A stretch of DNA of 64,000 nt from Miltoncostaea sp036826475 (GTDB taxonomy: Bacteria > Actinomycetota > Thermoleophilia > Miltoncostaeales > Miltoncostaeaceae): the NCBI GenBank assembly GCA_036826475.1, contig DAISWG010000008.1, positions 11,588-75,587 on the forward strand, read 5' to 3'. Under the pieces are notes generated by a model. It was not told the origin of the DNA. It did not search any database and saw only the letters and a program-made list of their open reading frames with translations. Shown piece after piece: positions 26,590 through 34,954 of the stretch. The position numbers were made by a program, and so were the translations under genes. How positions within the stretch are numbered: position 1 is the first letter of the stretch; every line of letters starts with the position of its first letter.

Positions 26590-27444
26590 GTGCTGAGGTC
26601 CCGCCACACGCTCCCGCTCGCGATCATCGCGGTCGTCATCGGGGGCATCTGCATCGCGGTCGCGCTCCTGATCGACTGGGTGCCGCTGGTGGCCTCCGAG
26701 CAGGGCGACCGCGTGGATGACCTGCTCTGGTTCGTGATCTGGGCGTCGATCGCGATCTTCACGCTGGTCGCGACGGTGCTGATCTACAGCGTCTTCGCGT
26801 TCAAGGTGAAGCCGGGCGACGAGAGCGACGGCCCGCCGGTCCACGGCAACACGAAGCTCGAGATCATCTGGACGATCGTGCCGACGCTGCTGCTCGCGGT
26901 GATGGCCGTCTGGGCCTACATCGTGCTCGTCGACAACGAGGCCCTCGCGAGCGACCGCGTGGTCGTGAACGTCACCGCCCAGCAGTTCGCGTGGGAGTAC
27001 CAGTACCCGGACGGCTCCGTCGGGACCGGCGACCTGCACCTCCCGGTCGACCGGCAGGTTGAGCTGCGGATGCGCTCCCGCGACGTGATCCACGACTTCT
27101 ACGTCAAGGAGTTCCACGTCAAGCAGGACGTGGTGCCCGGGATCACGACGACGCTGATCATCAACCCCACCAGGACCGGCACCTACCAGGTGATCTGCGC
27201 CGAGCTCTGCGGCGTCGGGCACGGCGTCATGCGCTCGCGCGTGATCGTGCAGACCCAGCAGGAGTACGACGCCTGGCTCGCGGCCGCCCAGAAGCAGGTG
27301 GCGGCACTCGCGCAGCAGTCGGGCGGCAATCCGTCGTCCGGCGGCAACGCCGCGCCGGCCGCGTCCGGCCAGGGCGCCGACCCCGGCGGGACCGGCTCCG
27401 GCGGTACCACGACGACCGGCGGCGCGACGGAAGGCGGTCAGTAG
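26590..27444 (+). CDS. coxB: Cytochrome c oxidase subunit II
   Basis: A 284-residue CoxB. Two N-terminal membrane helices (about 8-28 and 45-68) are followed by NTKLEIIWTIVPTLLL and the cupredoxin domain. The CuA ligands are present: HDFYVKEF for the first His and CAELCGVGHGVM for Cys, Glu, Cys, His and Met. AQQFAWEYQYPDG is the conserved aromatic patch that receives electrons. No cytochrome c domain is fused; a separate cytochrome c lipoprotein is encoded at the operon end. The last ~45 residues are Gly/Ser/Thr low complexity. Confidence 0.95.
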   Translation: MLRSRHTLPLAIIAVVIGGICIAVALLIDWVPLVASEQGDRVDDLLWFVIWASIAIFTLVATVLIYSVFAFKVKPGDESDGPPVHGNTKLEIIWTIVPTLLLAVMAVWAYIVLVDNEALASDRVVVNVTAQQFAWEYQYPDGSVGTGDLHLPVDRQVELRMRSRDVIHDFYVKEFHVKQDVVPGITTTLIINPTRTGTYQVICAELCGVGHGVMRSRVIVQTQQEYDAWLAAAQKQVAALAQQSGGNPSSGGNAAPAASGQGADPGGTGSGGTTTTGGATEGGQ

Positions 27445-27447
27445 GGC

Positions 27448-30216
27448 ATGGCGACGCACGCACCGACGCACGGGCACCCCACCTCGCACGAGCACCACGT
27501 GGACCCGCGCCCGCTCTCCTACTGGTGGAAGCGCTGCGTCGCGTGGTCCGTCGGCTCGATCTTCTTCGCGGTCGCCCTCGTCTGGGTGATCCGCAACCTC
27601 TTCGGCCTGACCCCCACGTGGAACGCCGAGGTCTACACCACGGCGATGGCCGGCCTGGGCACGATCGGCTTCCTGATCGGCATCGGCTGCTTCGACTGGT
27701 GGTGGAACTGGATGCTCGGCCGCAAGGTCGACTACCACGACCACTCGATGCACGGCGCCACGAGCTGGCGGGACTACTTCAAGGTCAACACCGACCACAA
27801 GGTCATCGGGACCCAGTACCTGGTGATCGTGTTCGCCTTCTTCGTGATCGGCGGCATCTTCGCCGAGCTGGTCCGCGCAGAGCTGGCCACGCCGGGCGAG
27901 ACGATCGGCGACGGCCAGACGTACAACGGGCTCTTCAGCGTCCACGCCACGCTGATGATCTTCCTGTTCGTCATCCCGGCCTTCGCCGGCCTGGCGAACT
28001 ACATCCTGCCGATCATGATCGGCGCCAAGGACATGGCGTTCCCGCGCCTCAACGCCCTGTCGGTGTGGATGCTCATCCCCGGCGGGCTGATGATGGCCGT
28101 GTCGCCGATCTTCGGCGCCTTCAACGCCGGCTGGACCGCCTACACGCCGCTCGCGATCCAGGGCGGCACCGGGGCGACCCTCTTCGAGGTCGGCGTCCAG
28201 GTGGTCGGCGCCAGCTCGATCGCCACCGCGATCAACTTCCTGGTCACGATCTTCACAATGCGCGCGCCGGGCATGACCGTGTGGCGCATGCCGCTGCTGG
28301 TCTGGGCCAACGCCACGACGTCGGCGCTGGTCGTGTTCGGCACGCCGTTCATCGCCGGCTCGCAGTTCATGTCCCTCTTCGACCGGGTGATGGGGACCAA
28401 CTTCTTCAACCCGGCCGGCGGCGGCGACGTGATCATGTACCAGCACGTCTTCTGGTTCTATTCGCACCCCGCCGTGTACATCATGATGCTGCCCGGATTC
28501 GGCATCATCAGCGAGGTCATCGCGACGTTCTCGCGCAAGCCGATCTTCGGCTACCGGGCGCTCGCCTTCTCGACCGTCGCGATCGCCGTCCTCGGCTTCG
28601 GCGTGTGGGCGCACCACATGTTCGTCTCCGGCATGGCGGCGTGGCTGCGCGTGCCGATGATGATCACCACGATCATCATCGCCATCCCCACCGGCGTGAA
28701 AGTCTTCTCGTGGCTCGGCACGATCTGGGGCGGGAAGCTGCACCTGAAGACGCCCATGCTGTTCGCGCTGGGCTTCATCTTCACGTTCGTGATCGGCGGC
28801 CTCTCCGGGGTCATGCTCGGCACGATCCCGGTGGACATCCAGGTGACGGACACCTACTTCGTGGTCGCCCACATCCACTACGTGTTCGTCGGCGGCTCCG
28901 TCTTCACCATCTTCGCGGGCGTCTACTACTGGTTCCCGAAGATGACCGGCCGGATGTACAACGAGCGGCTCGGCCAGTGGAGCTTCTGGCTCATGTTCGT
29001 CGGCTTCAACGCCACGTTCATGCCGATGCACTGGCTCGGCCTCCAGGGCATGCCGCGCCGGGTCGCCGCGTACGACTCCCGCTTCGAGAACCTCAACGTC
29101 GTCATCAGCGCCGCGTCGCTGATCATGACGGTCGCGGTCCTGGTCTTCTTCTACAACATGATCACGTCGTGGCATCACGGCCCGAAGGCGCCCTGGAACC
29201 CCTGGCGCGGGCGCACCCTCGAGTGGCTGGTGTCGTCGCCCCCGTCGCTGTTCAACTTCGAGGCGACCCCGCAGGTGGTCGGCGGCCCGTACCAGTACGG
29301 CGTCCCCGGCGCGCGTCACGCGGTGGTCTTCGCCCCCGAGGAGATCGGCGGGGAGCTCACCGAGACCGAGAAGCGCACGATCCTGGTCATCGCGAACGAG
29401 ACCGTCGCCTCCTCCACGCTCATCGACGAGCTGCGCCACCGCGGCGCCGAGGGCTTCTGGCGGTTCACGATCGCCGTACCCACCGACGGGCAGGACCGGA
29501 GCGCGGCGGAGCGCCGCCTGCAGGTCACGCTCTCGGTGCTCGCGGAGTCCGGGATCGACGCGAGCGGCCTGGTGGTCGATGGCGACGTGTTCGCGGCCGC
29601 GGAGAAGGTCCGCGATGACGAGGAGGTCCACGAGATCATCCTGGCCACCTACCCGACGGGCCGTTCGCGCTGGATGGCCGACGACGTCGTGGACCGCCTC
29701 CGGAAGGCGAGCGGCGTGGGCATCACGCGGGTCGTGGTGCTCCCCGAGGACGCGCGGCGTCCCCTCGAGCAGCCCGGTGTGCGCCGCGTCGCGGTGATCG
29801 CCGACGACGCCCTCGGCGCCGACGGCCTGATCGCCGCGCTCCGCGAGCGCGCCGACCGGCAGCCGCTCGCGGTCGTCCTGCTCGACCCGATGGGCCTCGA
29901 GGGCCCCGGCTGGACGGATGAGGCCGAGGAGCAGCGGACCGCCGCCTTCGACCGCGTCCGCGCCACGATCGACGCCCTCCAGGTCGTCGGCGTGCAGGCG
30001 CGCGGCGAGGTGCTCGACGGCGACGCCGCCGCCGCCGCGAAGGTCGCCGTCACCGCGCACACCGCCGACGAGATCCTGGTCGTCGCGGCACGCGGCGGCG
30101 CGCTCGACTCCGACGACTCGCTCGCGGCGGTCCGGTCGGCTGCCGGCGCGGTCCCGGTGGAGAGCATCGTGGTGGACGCCGAGGCGCCCGCCTCCCCCTC
30201 GGGCCAGGCGGGCTAG
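27448..30216 (+). CDS. coxA: Cytochrome c oxidase subunit I fused to two USP-like domains
   Basis: A 922-residue protein. Residues ~70-600 are heme-copper oxidase subunit I with His166 and His477 for heme a, His475 for heme a3, His340/389/390 for CuB and Tyr344 for the His-Tyr crosslink. The D-channel region reads YSHPAV (338-343) rather than GHPEV, the marker of A2-type oxidases that lack the key Glu. After a soluble junction, residues ~641-770 and ~775-910 form two domains with the alternating strand/helix pattern of universal stress proteins (KRTILVIANE, EVHEIILATYPTGRSRW; RRVAVIADD, ADEILVVAARGG). Family members normally end near residue 570-600, so the cytoplasmic extension is unusual. 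Confidence 0.92.
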   Translation: MATHAPTHGHPTSHEHHVDPRPLSYWWKRCVAWSVGSIFFAVALVWVIRNLFGLTPTWNAEVYTTAMAGLGTIGFLIGIGCFDWWWNWMLGRKVDYHDHSMHGATSWRDYFKVNTDHKVIGTQYLVIVFAFFVIGGIFAELVRAELATPGETIGDGQTYNGLFSVHATLMIFLFVIPAFAGLANYILPIMIGAKDMAFPRLNALSVWMLIPGGLMMAVSPIFGAFNAGWTAYTPLAIQGGTGATLFEVGVQVVGASSIATAINFLVTIFTMRAPGMTVWRMPLLVWANATTSALVVFGTPFIAGSQFMSLFDRVMGTNFFNPAGGGDVIMYQHVFWFYSHPAVYIMMLPGFGIISEVIATFSRKPIFGYRALAFSTVAIAVLGFGVWAHHMFVSGMAAWLRVPMMITTIIIAIPTGVKVFSWLGTIWGGKLHLKTPMLFALGFIFTFVIGGLSGVMLGTIPVDIQVTDTYFVVAHIHYVFVGGSVFTIFAGVYYWFPKMTGRMYNERLGQWSFWLMFVGFNATFMPMHWLGLQGMPRRVAAYDSRFENLNVVISAASLIMTVAVLVFFYNMITSWHHGPKAPWNPWRGRTLEWLVSSPPSLFNFEATPQVVGGPYQYGVPGARHAVVFAPEEIGGELTETEKRTILVIANETVASSTLIDELRHRGAEGFWRFTIAVPTDGQDRSAAERRLQVTLSVLAESGIDASGLVVDGDVFAAAEKVRDDEEVHEIILATYPTGRSRWMADDVVDRLRKASGVGITRVVVLPEDARRPLEQPGVRRVAVIADDALGADGLIAALRERADRQPLAVVLLDPMGLEGPGWTDEAEEQRTAAFDRVRATIDALQVVGVQARGEVLDGDAAAAAKVAVTAHTADEILVVAARGGALDSDDSLAAVRSAAGAVPVESIVVDAEAPASPSGQAG

Positions 30217-30219
30217 GCG

Positions 30220-30852
30220 ATGGCCACCGTCGAGCACGGACACGGGGTGGAGATCCCGTCGACCGCCACGCCGCCCCCGTCGCGGGGCGCGAAGATCAGC
30301 CCCGGCCTCCTGTCGATGGTCTTCTTCATCGGCTCGGAGATCATGCTCTTCGGGGCGTTCTTCACCGCCTACTTCTTCGTCCGGTACAACATCGCCGACG
30401 AGTGGCCGCCCCTGAACCAGAACGGGGAGCCCTTCGAGCTGCCGAAGGTCATCACCGCCGTGAACACGGCGATCCTGGTGGCCTCGAGCTTCACGCTCCA
30501 CTGGGGCGAGCACCGGCTGAAGCACTACAACGACCGCAAGGGACTGGAGCGCGGCCTGTGGGTCACCCTGTTCCTCGGCGCGACGTTCCTGATCATCCAG
30601 ATCAACGAGTACATCCACCTGGGCTTCACGCCCCAGGACACGGCGTTCGGCTCGACCTTCTACACGCTGACGGGCGCGCACGGCCTCCACGTCTTCGTGG
30701 GCCTCACGATCCTGACGCTGTGCCTCATCCGCGTGAAGCGGGCGCACGACTTCACCCCGAAGTGGTTCACGCCGCTCGGCGCGGGCAGCATCTACTGGCA
30801 CTTCGTCGACGTCGTGTGGGTGCTGCTGTTCGTCCTGGTGTACCTCCTATGA
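30220..30852 (+). CDS. coxC: Cytochrome c oxidase subunit III
   Basis: A 210-residue CoxC/CtaE with about five membrane helices, the short actinobacterial form. Conserved elements include GSEIMLFGAFFTAYFFVRYN, TLHWGEHRLKH and the C-terminal TGAHGLHVFVGL with the HFVDVVWVLLF helix. It stabilises subunit I and helps proton delivery. It starts 3 bases after coxA ends and its stop overlaps the ATG of the cytochrome c gene. Confidence 0.95.
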   Translation: MATVEHGHGVEIPSTATPPPSRGAKISPGLLSMVFFIGSEIMLFGAFFTAYFFVRYNIADEWPPLNQNGEPFELPKVITAVNTAILVASSFTLHWGEHRLKHYNDRKGLERGLWVTLFLGATFLIIQINEYIHLGFTPQDTAFGSTFYTLTGAHGLHVFVGLTILTLCLIRVKRAHDFTPKWFTPLGAGSIYWHFVDVVWVLLFVLVYLL

Positions 30853-31313
30853 CGGCACTCACCCTCCGGCGCGCCCGCCGGCTCGCGGCCGTCCTCGCCG
30901 TCGGCGGCGGGTTGGCGCTCGCCGCGGGCTGCGGCAGCAGCAACGACACCGCGGATCTCGACAACGGCAAGACGCAGTTCGCGAACCTGTGCGCCAGCTG
31001 TCACACGCTCGCGGCCTCGGGCAAGCCGCCGTCGAACGTCGGGCCGAACCTGGACGACTCGTTCCGGGCGTCGCGCCAGGCCGGGATCGACGACGAGCAG
31101 TTCTCCGGTGTCGTGCGGCGGTGGATCACCGAGGCGCAGAAGCCGATGCCGCGGGACCTCGTCACCGGCCAGGACGCGATCGACGTCGCGGGCTACGTCG
31201 CGTCGGTCGCGGCGACGGGTGAGGCGGCCGACGAGAGCGTGATCTTCAAGGCGCAGACGACGCCCGAGGTGCCGGACCCGTCGCGGCAGGAACTCGCCCC
31301 GCCGGGGCCCTGA
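30849..31313 (+). CDS. Monoheme cytochrome c lipoprotein
   Basis: A 154-residue lipoprotein: signal sequence with lipobox LAAGC (Cys about residue 27), then a class I cytochrome c domain with CASCH heme attachment (about 51-55) and a candidate axial Met in QKPMPRDLV. It would be held on the outer face of the membrane and feed electrons to the CuA centre of CoxB. The start overlaps coxC (ATGA). Heme attachment would depend on the Ccm system encoded at 35.8-38.1 kb. Confidence 0.88.
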   Translation: MTALTLRRARRLAAVLAVGGGLALAAGCGSSNDTADLDNGKTQFANLCASCHTLAASGKPPSNVGPNLDDSFRASRQAGIDDEQFSGVVRRWITEAQKPMPRDLVTGQDAIDVAGYVASVAATGEAADESVIFKAQTTPEVPDPSRQELAPPGP

Positions 31314-31328
31314 CGGCGTAGGTTCCCG

Positions 31329-32027
31329 ATCCGGCTCGACGGCGTCCGGGCCCTGGTCACCGGGGCGTCGCGCGGCCTGGGGCGCGCGGTGGCGGAGGCC
31401 TTCGCCGCCGAGGGCGCCAGGCTGGTCCTGACGGCCACCGAGGGACGCCACCTCGACGCGGTCCTCGCCGCCGTCCGTGAGCGCGGCCGGGAGGCCCACG
31501 GCGTGGCCCTGGACCTCGCCGACCCCGCCGCCTGCGACGCGGCCGGCGCGGAGGCCCTCGGGGCCCTGGGCAGGCTGGACGTCCTGATCAACAACGCCAG
31601 CCTCCTCGGCGATCGAATGGAGTTGGCGGACTACCGAATGGACGTCTTCGAACGGGTGATGGCCGTGAACGTGACGGGGACGCTCCGGCTCATCCAGACG
31701 GTGCTCCCCGGGATGTCCGACGGCGGGGCGATCGTGAACGTCACGTCCGGGGCGGCGGCGCGGGCCACCTGGGGGGCGTACGCGGTGTCGAAGCACGCCC
31801 TCGACGGGATCACCCTGATGCTCCGAGACGAGCTCGCGCCGCGGGGGATCCGCTGCGTCGGGGTCAATCCGGGAGGGCTCCGTACCGCGATGCGGGCGGC
31901 CGCCTACCCCGGCGAGGACCCCGCCACCCTCCCGCGTCCGGAGAGCGTGGTGCCGGTCTTCCTCGCCATCGCCGAGGGGGCGGATCCGGGCCCCCACGTC
32001 AACGCCCGCGAGTGGGGGTCCGATTGA
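31329..32027 (+). CDS. Short-chain dehydrogenase, noncanonical start
   Basis: A classical SDR of ~232 residues: cofactor loop TGASRGLG (31359-31382), NNAS, the catalytic VTSG Ser and YAVSK Tyr/Lys. The first ATG/GTG in frame is GTG 31389, which would delete the whole cofactor loop and cannot give a working enzyme. The codon exactly where family members have Met (Met-RLDG) is ATC at 31329; upstream is TGA at 31311-31313 with no ATG, GTG or TTG between. I set the start at ATC with reservation. A base error turning ATG to ATC is the simplest alternative. Substrate unknown. Confidence 0.7.
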   Translation: MRLDGVRALVTGASRGLGRAVAEAFAAEGARLVLTATEGRHLDAVLAAVRERGREAHGVALDLADPAACDAAGAEALGALGRLDVLINNASLLGDRMELADYRMDVFERVMAVNVTGTLRLIQTVLPGMSDGGAIVNVTSGAAARATWGAYAVSKHALDGITLMLRDELAPRGIRCVGVNPGGLRTAMRAAAYPGEDPATLPRPESVVPVFLAIAEGADPGPHVNAREWGSD

Positions 32028-32044
32028 ACGTCGGCGAACCTGGA

Positions 32045-32737
32045 ATGAACGCGGACCTGGCGCCGATCCCCGAGACGCCCGGCACAGACGGCTGGCGCGA
32101 CGTCGAGATCGAGCCGGTCGACGAGCCGCTGGTCCCCGTCGACGCGATCGGGCCACGGGTCGTCGACGTGCCGATGTACCACCGCGCCGGGCTCCCGGGT
32201 GCGTTGCCGCGCAACTGGCTGCGCGAGGGGGTCGCCGAGCGGCTCGCGGCGGCGGCGGCCGGCCTGCCCGACGGCCTCACGCTGGTGGTGTGGGACGGCT
32301 ACCGGCCCATCGCGACCCAGGCCGCCCTCTTCAACGGGTACCTGGAGGAGCTGACGATGGTCCACCCGGACTGGCCGGCCGACGCCCTCGAGGACGCCGC
32401 GGCCCGCTACGTCACGCCGCCGTCGCGCTCGGCACTGGCACCCCCGCCCCACCTCACGGGCGGCGCGGTCGACCTGACGCTGGGCGACGGCGACGGCCGT
32501 CCGCTCGACCTGGGGACGGAGTTCGACGCGTTCGTCCCCGAGGCGGGCGCTCGCGCGCTGGAGGCCACCCCTGGCATCGCGCGCGATCTGCGCCGTACCC
32601 TGTACTGGGCCATGGCCGGGCAGGGGTTCACGCCGTACGTCGAGGAGTGGTGGCACTACGACCACGGCGACCAGTTCTGGGGTCTCGCCACCGGGCTGGC
32701 GGCGCGGTACGCGGCGGCGGAGCCGCCGGGGGGATGA
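32045..32737 (+). CDS. VanX-like D-Ala-D-Ala dipeptidase (M15D)
   Basis: A 230-residue zinc dipeptidase of the VanX family. WDGYRP is the substrate-site Arg motif, PPHLTGGAVDLTL supplies the first His and Asp zinc ligands, and EEWWHYDHGD holds the catalytic Glu and last His. It cleaves D-Ala-D-Ala; in non-resistant bacteria such enzymes recycle wall peptides. No vanHA genes are adjacent, so recycling is likelier than glycopeptide resistance. The start is uncertain among GTG 32012, TTG 32024 and ATG 32045. The stop overlaps the AraC gene (ATGA). Confidence 0.88.
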   Translation: MNADLAPIPETPGTDGWRDVEIEPVDEPLVPVDAIGPRVVDVPMYHRAGLPGALPRNWLREGVAERLAAAAAGLPDGLTLVVWDGYRPIATQAALFNGYLEELTMVHPDWPADALEDAAARYVTPPSRSALAPPPHLTGGAVDLTLGDGDGRPLDLGTEFDAFVPEAGARALEATPGIARDLRRTLYWAMAGQGFTPYVEEWWHYDHGDQFWGLATGLAARYAAAEPPGG

Positions 32738-33561
32738 CCGCGGAGCTCGTCCAGGTCGCACCGGCGCCCGCCCTGCGGGACGCCGTCCTGCGCCTGACGG
32801 GCTACCGGGAGCGGGTCGCGGGACCGGTGCGGTTCACCGAGATGCCGTGCACCTTCGTGCCCGTGATCATCGACCTCGGCGACGGCTGGTCGATCGGCGA
32901 CGCACGCGGTGCCGACGTCCCGATGGAGCGGGTCGGTCCGTTCGTCGCCGGCCTCACCGGGTTCCCGGTGGCGGTCGAGCACCCGGGCCACGCACATTGC
33001 CTGCAGATCGACCTCCGCCCCCGGTCGGCCCGCCGCCTTCTGGGCGTGCCGATGCATGAGCTGGCGAACCGGACGGTGGCCCTCGACGACGTCCTCGGCG
33101 CCGGCGCCCGCGACCTGGTGGCGAGGGTCGGGGACACGGAGGGGTGGTCCGCGCGGTTCGCCCTCGTGCAGGAGGCCATCGCCGCGCGGCTCGCGGCGGC
33201 CCCGCCGCTTCGGCGGGAGGTCGGGTGGGCGCTGGAGCGGGTCGCGGCCGGCGGGCGGCCGGCCCGGGTGGGCGATGTCGCGCGGCAGCTGGGGTGGAGT
33301 CACCGCCGGCTCATCGCCGGGTTCCGCGACGAGGTGGGCCTGCCGCCGAAGCTGGTGGCCCGGATCGCCCGCTTCGAGCGCGCCCGGGCCGTGATCGCGG
33401 CCCACCCGGACGCGGATCTCGCGGGCGTCGCCGCCCGGTGCGGCTACGCCGATCAGGCCCACCTGTCGCGCGAGGTGCGGGACCTGGCGCACACGACGCC
33501 GGCACGCCTTCGCGCCCCCGCCGTCAATTCCGTTCAAGACCGCACCGGAGCCGCCGCGTAG
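32734..33561 (+). CDS. AraC-family transcriptional regulator
   Basis: A 275-residue regulator with a variable N-terminal sensing domain (about 1-150) and a C-terminal AraC double helix-turn-helix (about 170-265; VGDVARQLGWSHRRLIAGFRDEVG and LAGVAARCGYADQAHLSREVR split by the linker helix). The arrangement resembles DUF6597-type AraC proteins. It is coupled to the VanX-like gene upstream and followed after 42 bases by a VOC protein, which is a frequent target of this AraC subgroup. The effector is unknown. Confidence 0.87.
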   Translation: MTAELVQVAPAPALRDAVLRLTGYRERVAGPVRFTEMPCTFVPVIIDLGDGWSIGDARGADVPMERVGPFVAGLTGFPVAVEHPGHAHCLQIDLRPRSARRLLGVPMHELANRTVALDDVLGAGARDLVARVGDTEGWSARFALVQEAIAARLAAAPPLRREVGWALERVAAGGRPARVGDVARQLGWSHRRLIAGFRDEVGLPPKLVARIARFERARAVIAAHPDADLAGVAARCGYADQAHLSREVRDLAHTTPARLRAPAVNSVQDRTGAAA

Positions 33562-33573
33562 CGTCGGGGTCGT

Positions 33574-34803
33574 TCATTCGTCCGGATCAGGAGGTGCGAT
33601 CGGATGCCCGAGACCACGCAGGCGCTGAACGGCGCGTTCCCCATCGTCCCGTACCCCGACCCTCGCGCGGCGATCGCCTGGCTGGAGCGGGCGTTCGGCG
33701 GCGTCGCCATCGAGGTGCACCCGCCGGACCCCGACGAGCCCCTCGTCCATGCGGAGGTCCGCGTCGGGTCGGGTGTGGTGATGTTGAGCGACACGGCCCG
33801 CGTCGGCGAGAACGACTTCAGCTTCCCCGGACCGGTGGCCGTCTATGTCGTGGTGGACGACCCCGACGCGCTCCACGACCGCGCCGTCGCCGCGGGTGTG
33901 GAGATCCTGCGAGGGCTCACGGACCAGCCGTACGGCTCGCGCGAGTTCGCCGCCCGCGACCACCACGGCAACGTCTGGAGCTTCGGCACCTACCGCCCGG
34001 CCGCCTGACCGTGGTCGGCCCGCCCCGCCCCCCGGCCCCGGGTGCTCTCCTGGGCGGATGCGGCGCTGGGGCGGGCGCCACGACGGGCGCCGGGACATCG
34101 CCGAGATCGCCCGGCCGCCGCGGGCGACCGTTCCGGCCGGAGGCCGGACGTCCCGGTCTTCGGAGCTCGGACCCCGGTCCGGACTCCCGGGCGGAGCAGG
34201 CGCGCGGCTCCCATCCGCGTCGCCGCCGTCCCCGGGCCCGCGCCATCGTCCGTCGCGGAACCAGCGGCGCATCGTCTGCACCGTCGGCGGCTGCTGCGGC
34301 CCCGGCCGATCAAGCTCCCGCCGGCGGATCTGGGTGATCACCACCGCCGGTGACTCCCCGGCGGCGAACCGCTGCTCCGCCTCCTGTCGCAGCGCCTTCC
34401 AGGAATACGAGCCGGGGAGGGTGGGGGTGTGGTGGTGGGACAGCACCCCCTGGCGGAACAGGGTCAACGCCCGGCTGCGGCGGGTGGTGAGGCAGTTCGC
34501 CGCCTCCCACACCGTCTGCAGGGACACCACCAGGTCCCGCCCGGCCCGGGAGTGGAGCCACCCGGGGTCGCGGTGGCCGGCGCAGAGCCATACCGACACC
34601 CCGAGGGGGAGGTGTAGGAGGGCGCGGCGTCCGTGGCCGGGTCCCATGCAGATCGCACACGCCGGCGTCTGCCCGAGGCGTTGCCCTTTGTCGAGGCTGC
34701 GTGGCATCACCAGGGGAGGGTTCCCCACGAGGGGGTGACGGCTCGACACCCAGGGCGGCCGGTCCACCGCCGACTCCGTGTCGGTGGGGGTGCGAATGAT
34801 CAT
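33574..34803 (-). CDS. CxxC zinc-finger protein with HTH-like region
   Basis: From ATG 34803 the frame reads MIIRTPTDTESAVD, and residues ~1-200 look like a real protein: a CAIC pair (Cys49, Cys52) and a CAGH pair (Cys74, His77) forming a probable zinc site, then a helical segment (LRQEAEQRFAAGESPAVVITQIRR) and TVQTMRRWFRDGRW, which resembles a helix-turn-helix recognition region. The frame has no stop until 33574, so the last ~200 residues are Pro/Arg/Gly-rich and run antisense to the entire VOC gene. The true end is therefore doubtful; only 34200-34803 is well supported. I do not recognise the family. Confidence 0.5.
   Translation of the reverse strand: MIIRTPTDTESAVDRPPWVSSRHPLVGNPPLVMPRSLDKGQRLGQTPACAICMGPGHGRRALLHLPLGVSVWLCAGHRDPGWLHSRAGRDLVVSLQTVWEAANCLTTRRSRALTLFRQGVLSHHHTPTLPGSYSWKALRQEAEQRFAAGESPAVVITQIRRRELDRPGPQQPPTVQTMRRWFRDGRWRGPGDGGDADGSRAPAPPGSPDRGPSSEDRDVRPPAGTVARGGRAISAMSRRPSWRPPQRRIRPGEHPGPGGGAGRPRSGGRAVGAEAPDVAVVVAGGELARAVRLVREPSQDLHTRGDGAVVERVGVVHHDIDGHRSGEAEVVLADAGRVAQHHHTRPDADLRMDEGLVGVRRVHLDGDAAERPLQPGDRRARVGVRDDGERAVQRLRGLGHPIAPPDPDE
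33604..34008 (+). CDS. VOC/glyoxalase-family protein
   Basis: A 134-residue vicinal-oxygen-chelate protein of the PhnB-like type: IVPYPDPRAAIAWLERAFG, VHAEVRVGSGVVMLSD, and the terminal DHHGNVWSFGTY strand with the Glu-equivalent region. Two beta-alpha-beta-beta-beta modules are expected. Ribosome site GGAGG precedes the ATG. It sits downstream of the AraC regulator and is probably its target. Enzymatic activity (lyase, dioxygenase or binding protein) cannot be decided from sequence. Confidence 0.87.
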   Translation: MPETTQALNGAFPIVPYPDPRAAIAWLERAFGGVAIEVHPPDPDEPLVHAEVRVGSGVVMLSDTARVGENDFSFPGPVAVYVVVDDPDALHDRAVAAGVEILRGLTDQPYGSREFAARDHHGNVWSFGTYRPAA

Positions 34804-34942
34804 GGGGGGACGTTCGAATGAACGCCGACCCCAGCCGGGCGGGCCGGCGGGGGCCGGACCCGATCCATCCCCCGGACCCGATCGATCGCACGGGCCGGAT
34901 CGCGGGGGCCGTCCCCGGACCCGGGGCGGGACGTGCCGCGGG

Positions 34943-34948
34943 TAACAT
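34943..34948 (+). promoter_or_regulatory. -10 hexamer for the UbiA-ccm operon
   Basis: TAACAT ends 6 bases before GTG 34955, placing the expected transcription start at the start codon. The region to 34803 is shared with the divergent zinc-finger gene. Confidence 0.5.
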
Positions 34949-34954
34949 CGAGGG

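Noticed and set aside
26332..30801. Very long open frame antisense to the cox operon
   Set aside because: It is a GC-rich shadow of well-recognised oxidase genes, with His/Arg/Asp-rich low-complexity translation and no domain.
31389..32027. SDR starting at GTG 31389
   Set aside because: This start removes the TGxxxGxG cofactor loop, which is plainly encoded just upstream in the same frame.
32045..32737. Glycopeptide resistance locus
   Set aside because: Only a VanX-like peptidase is present; no VanH, VanA-type ligase or VanRS pair is nearby.
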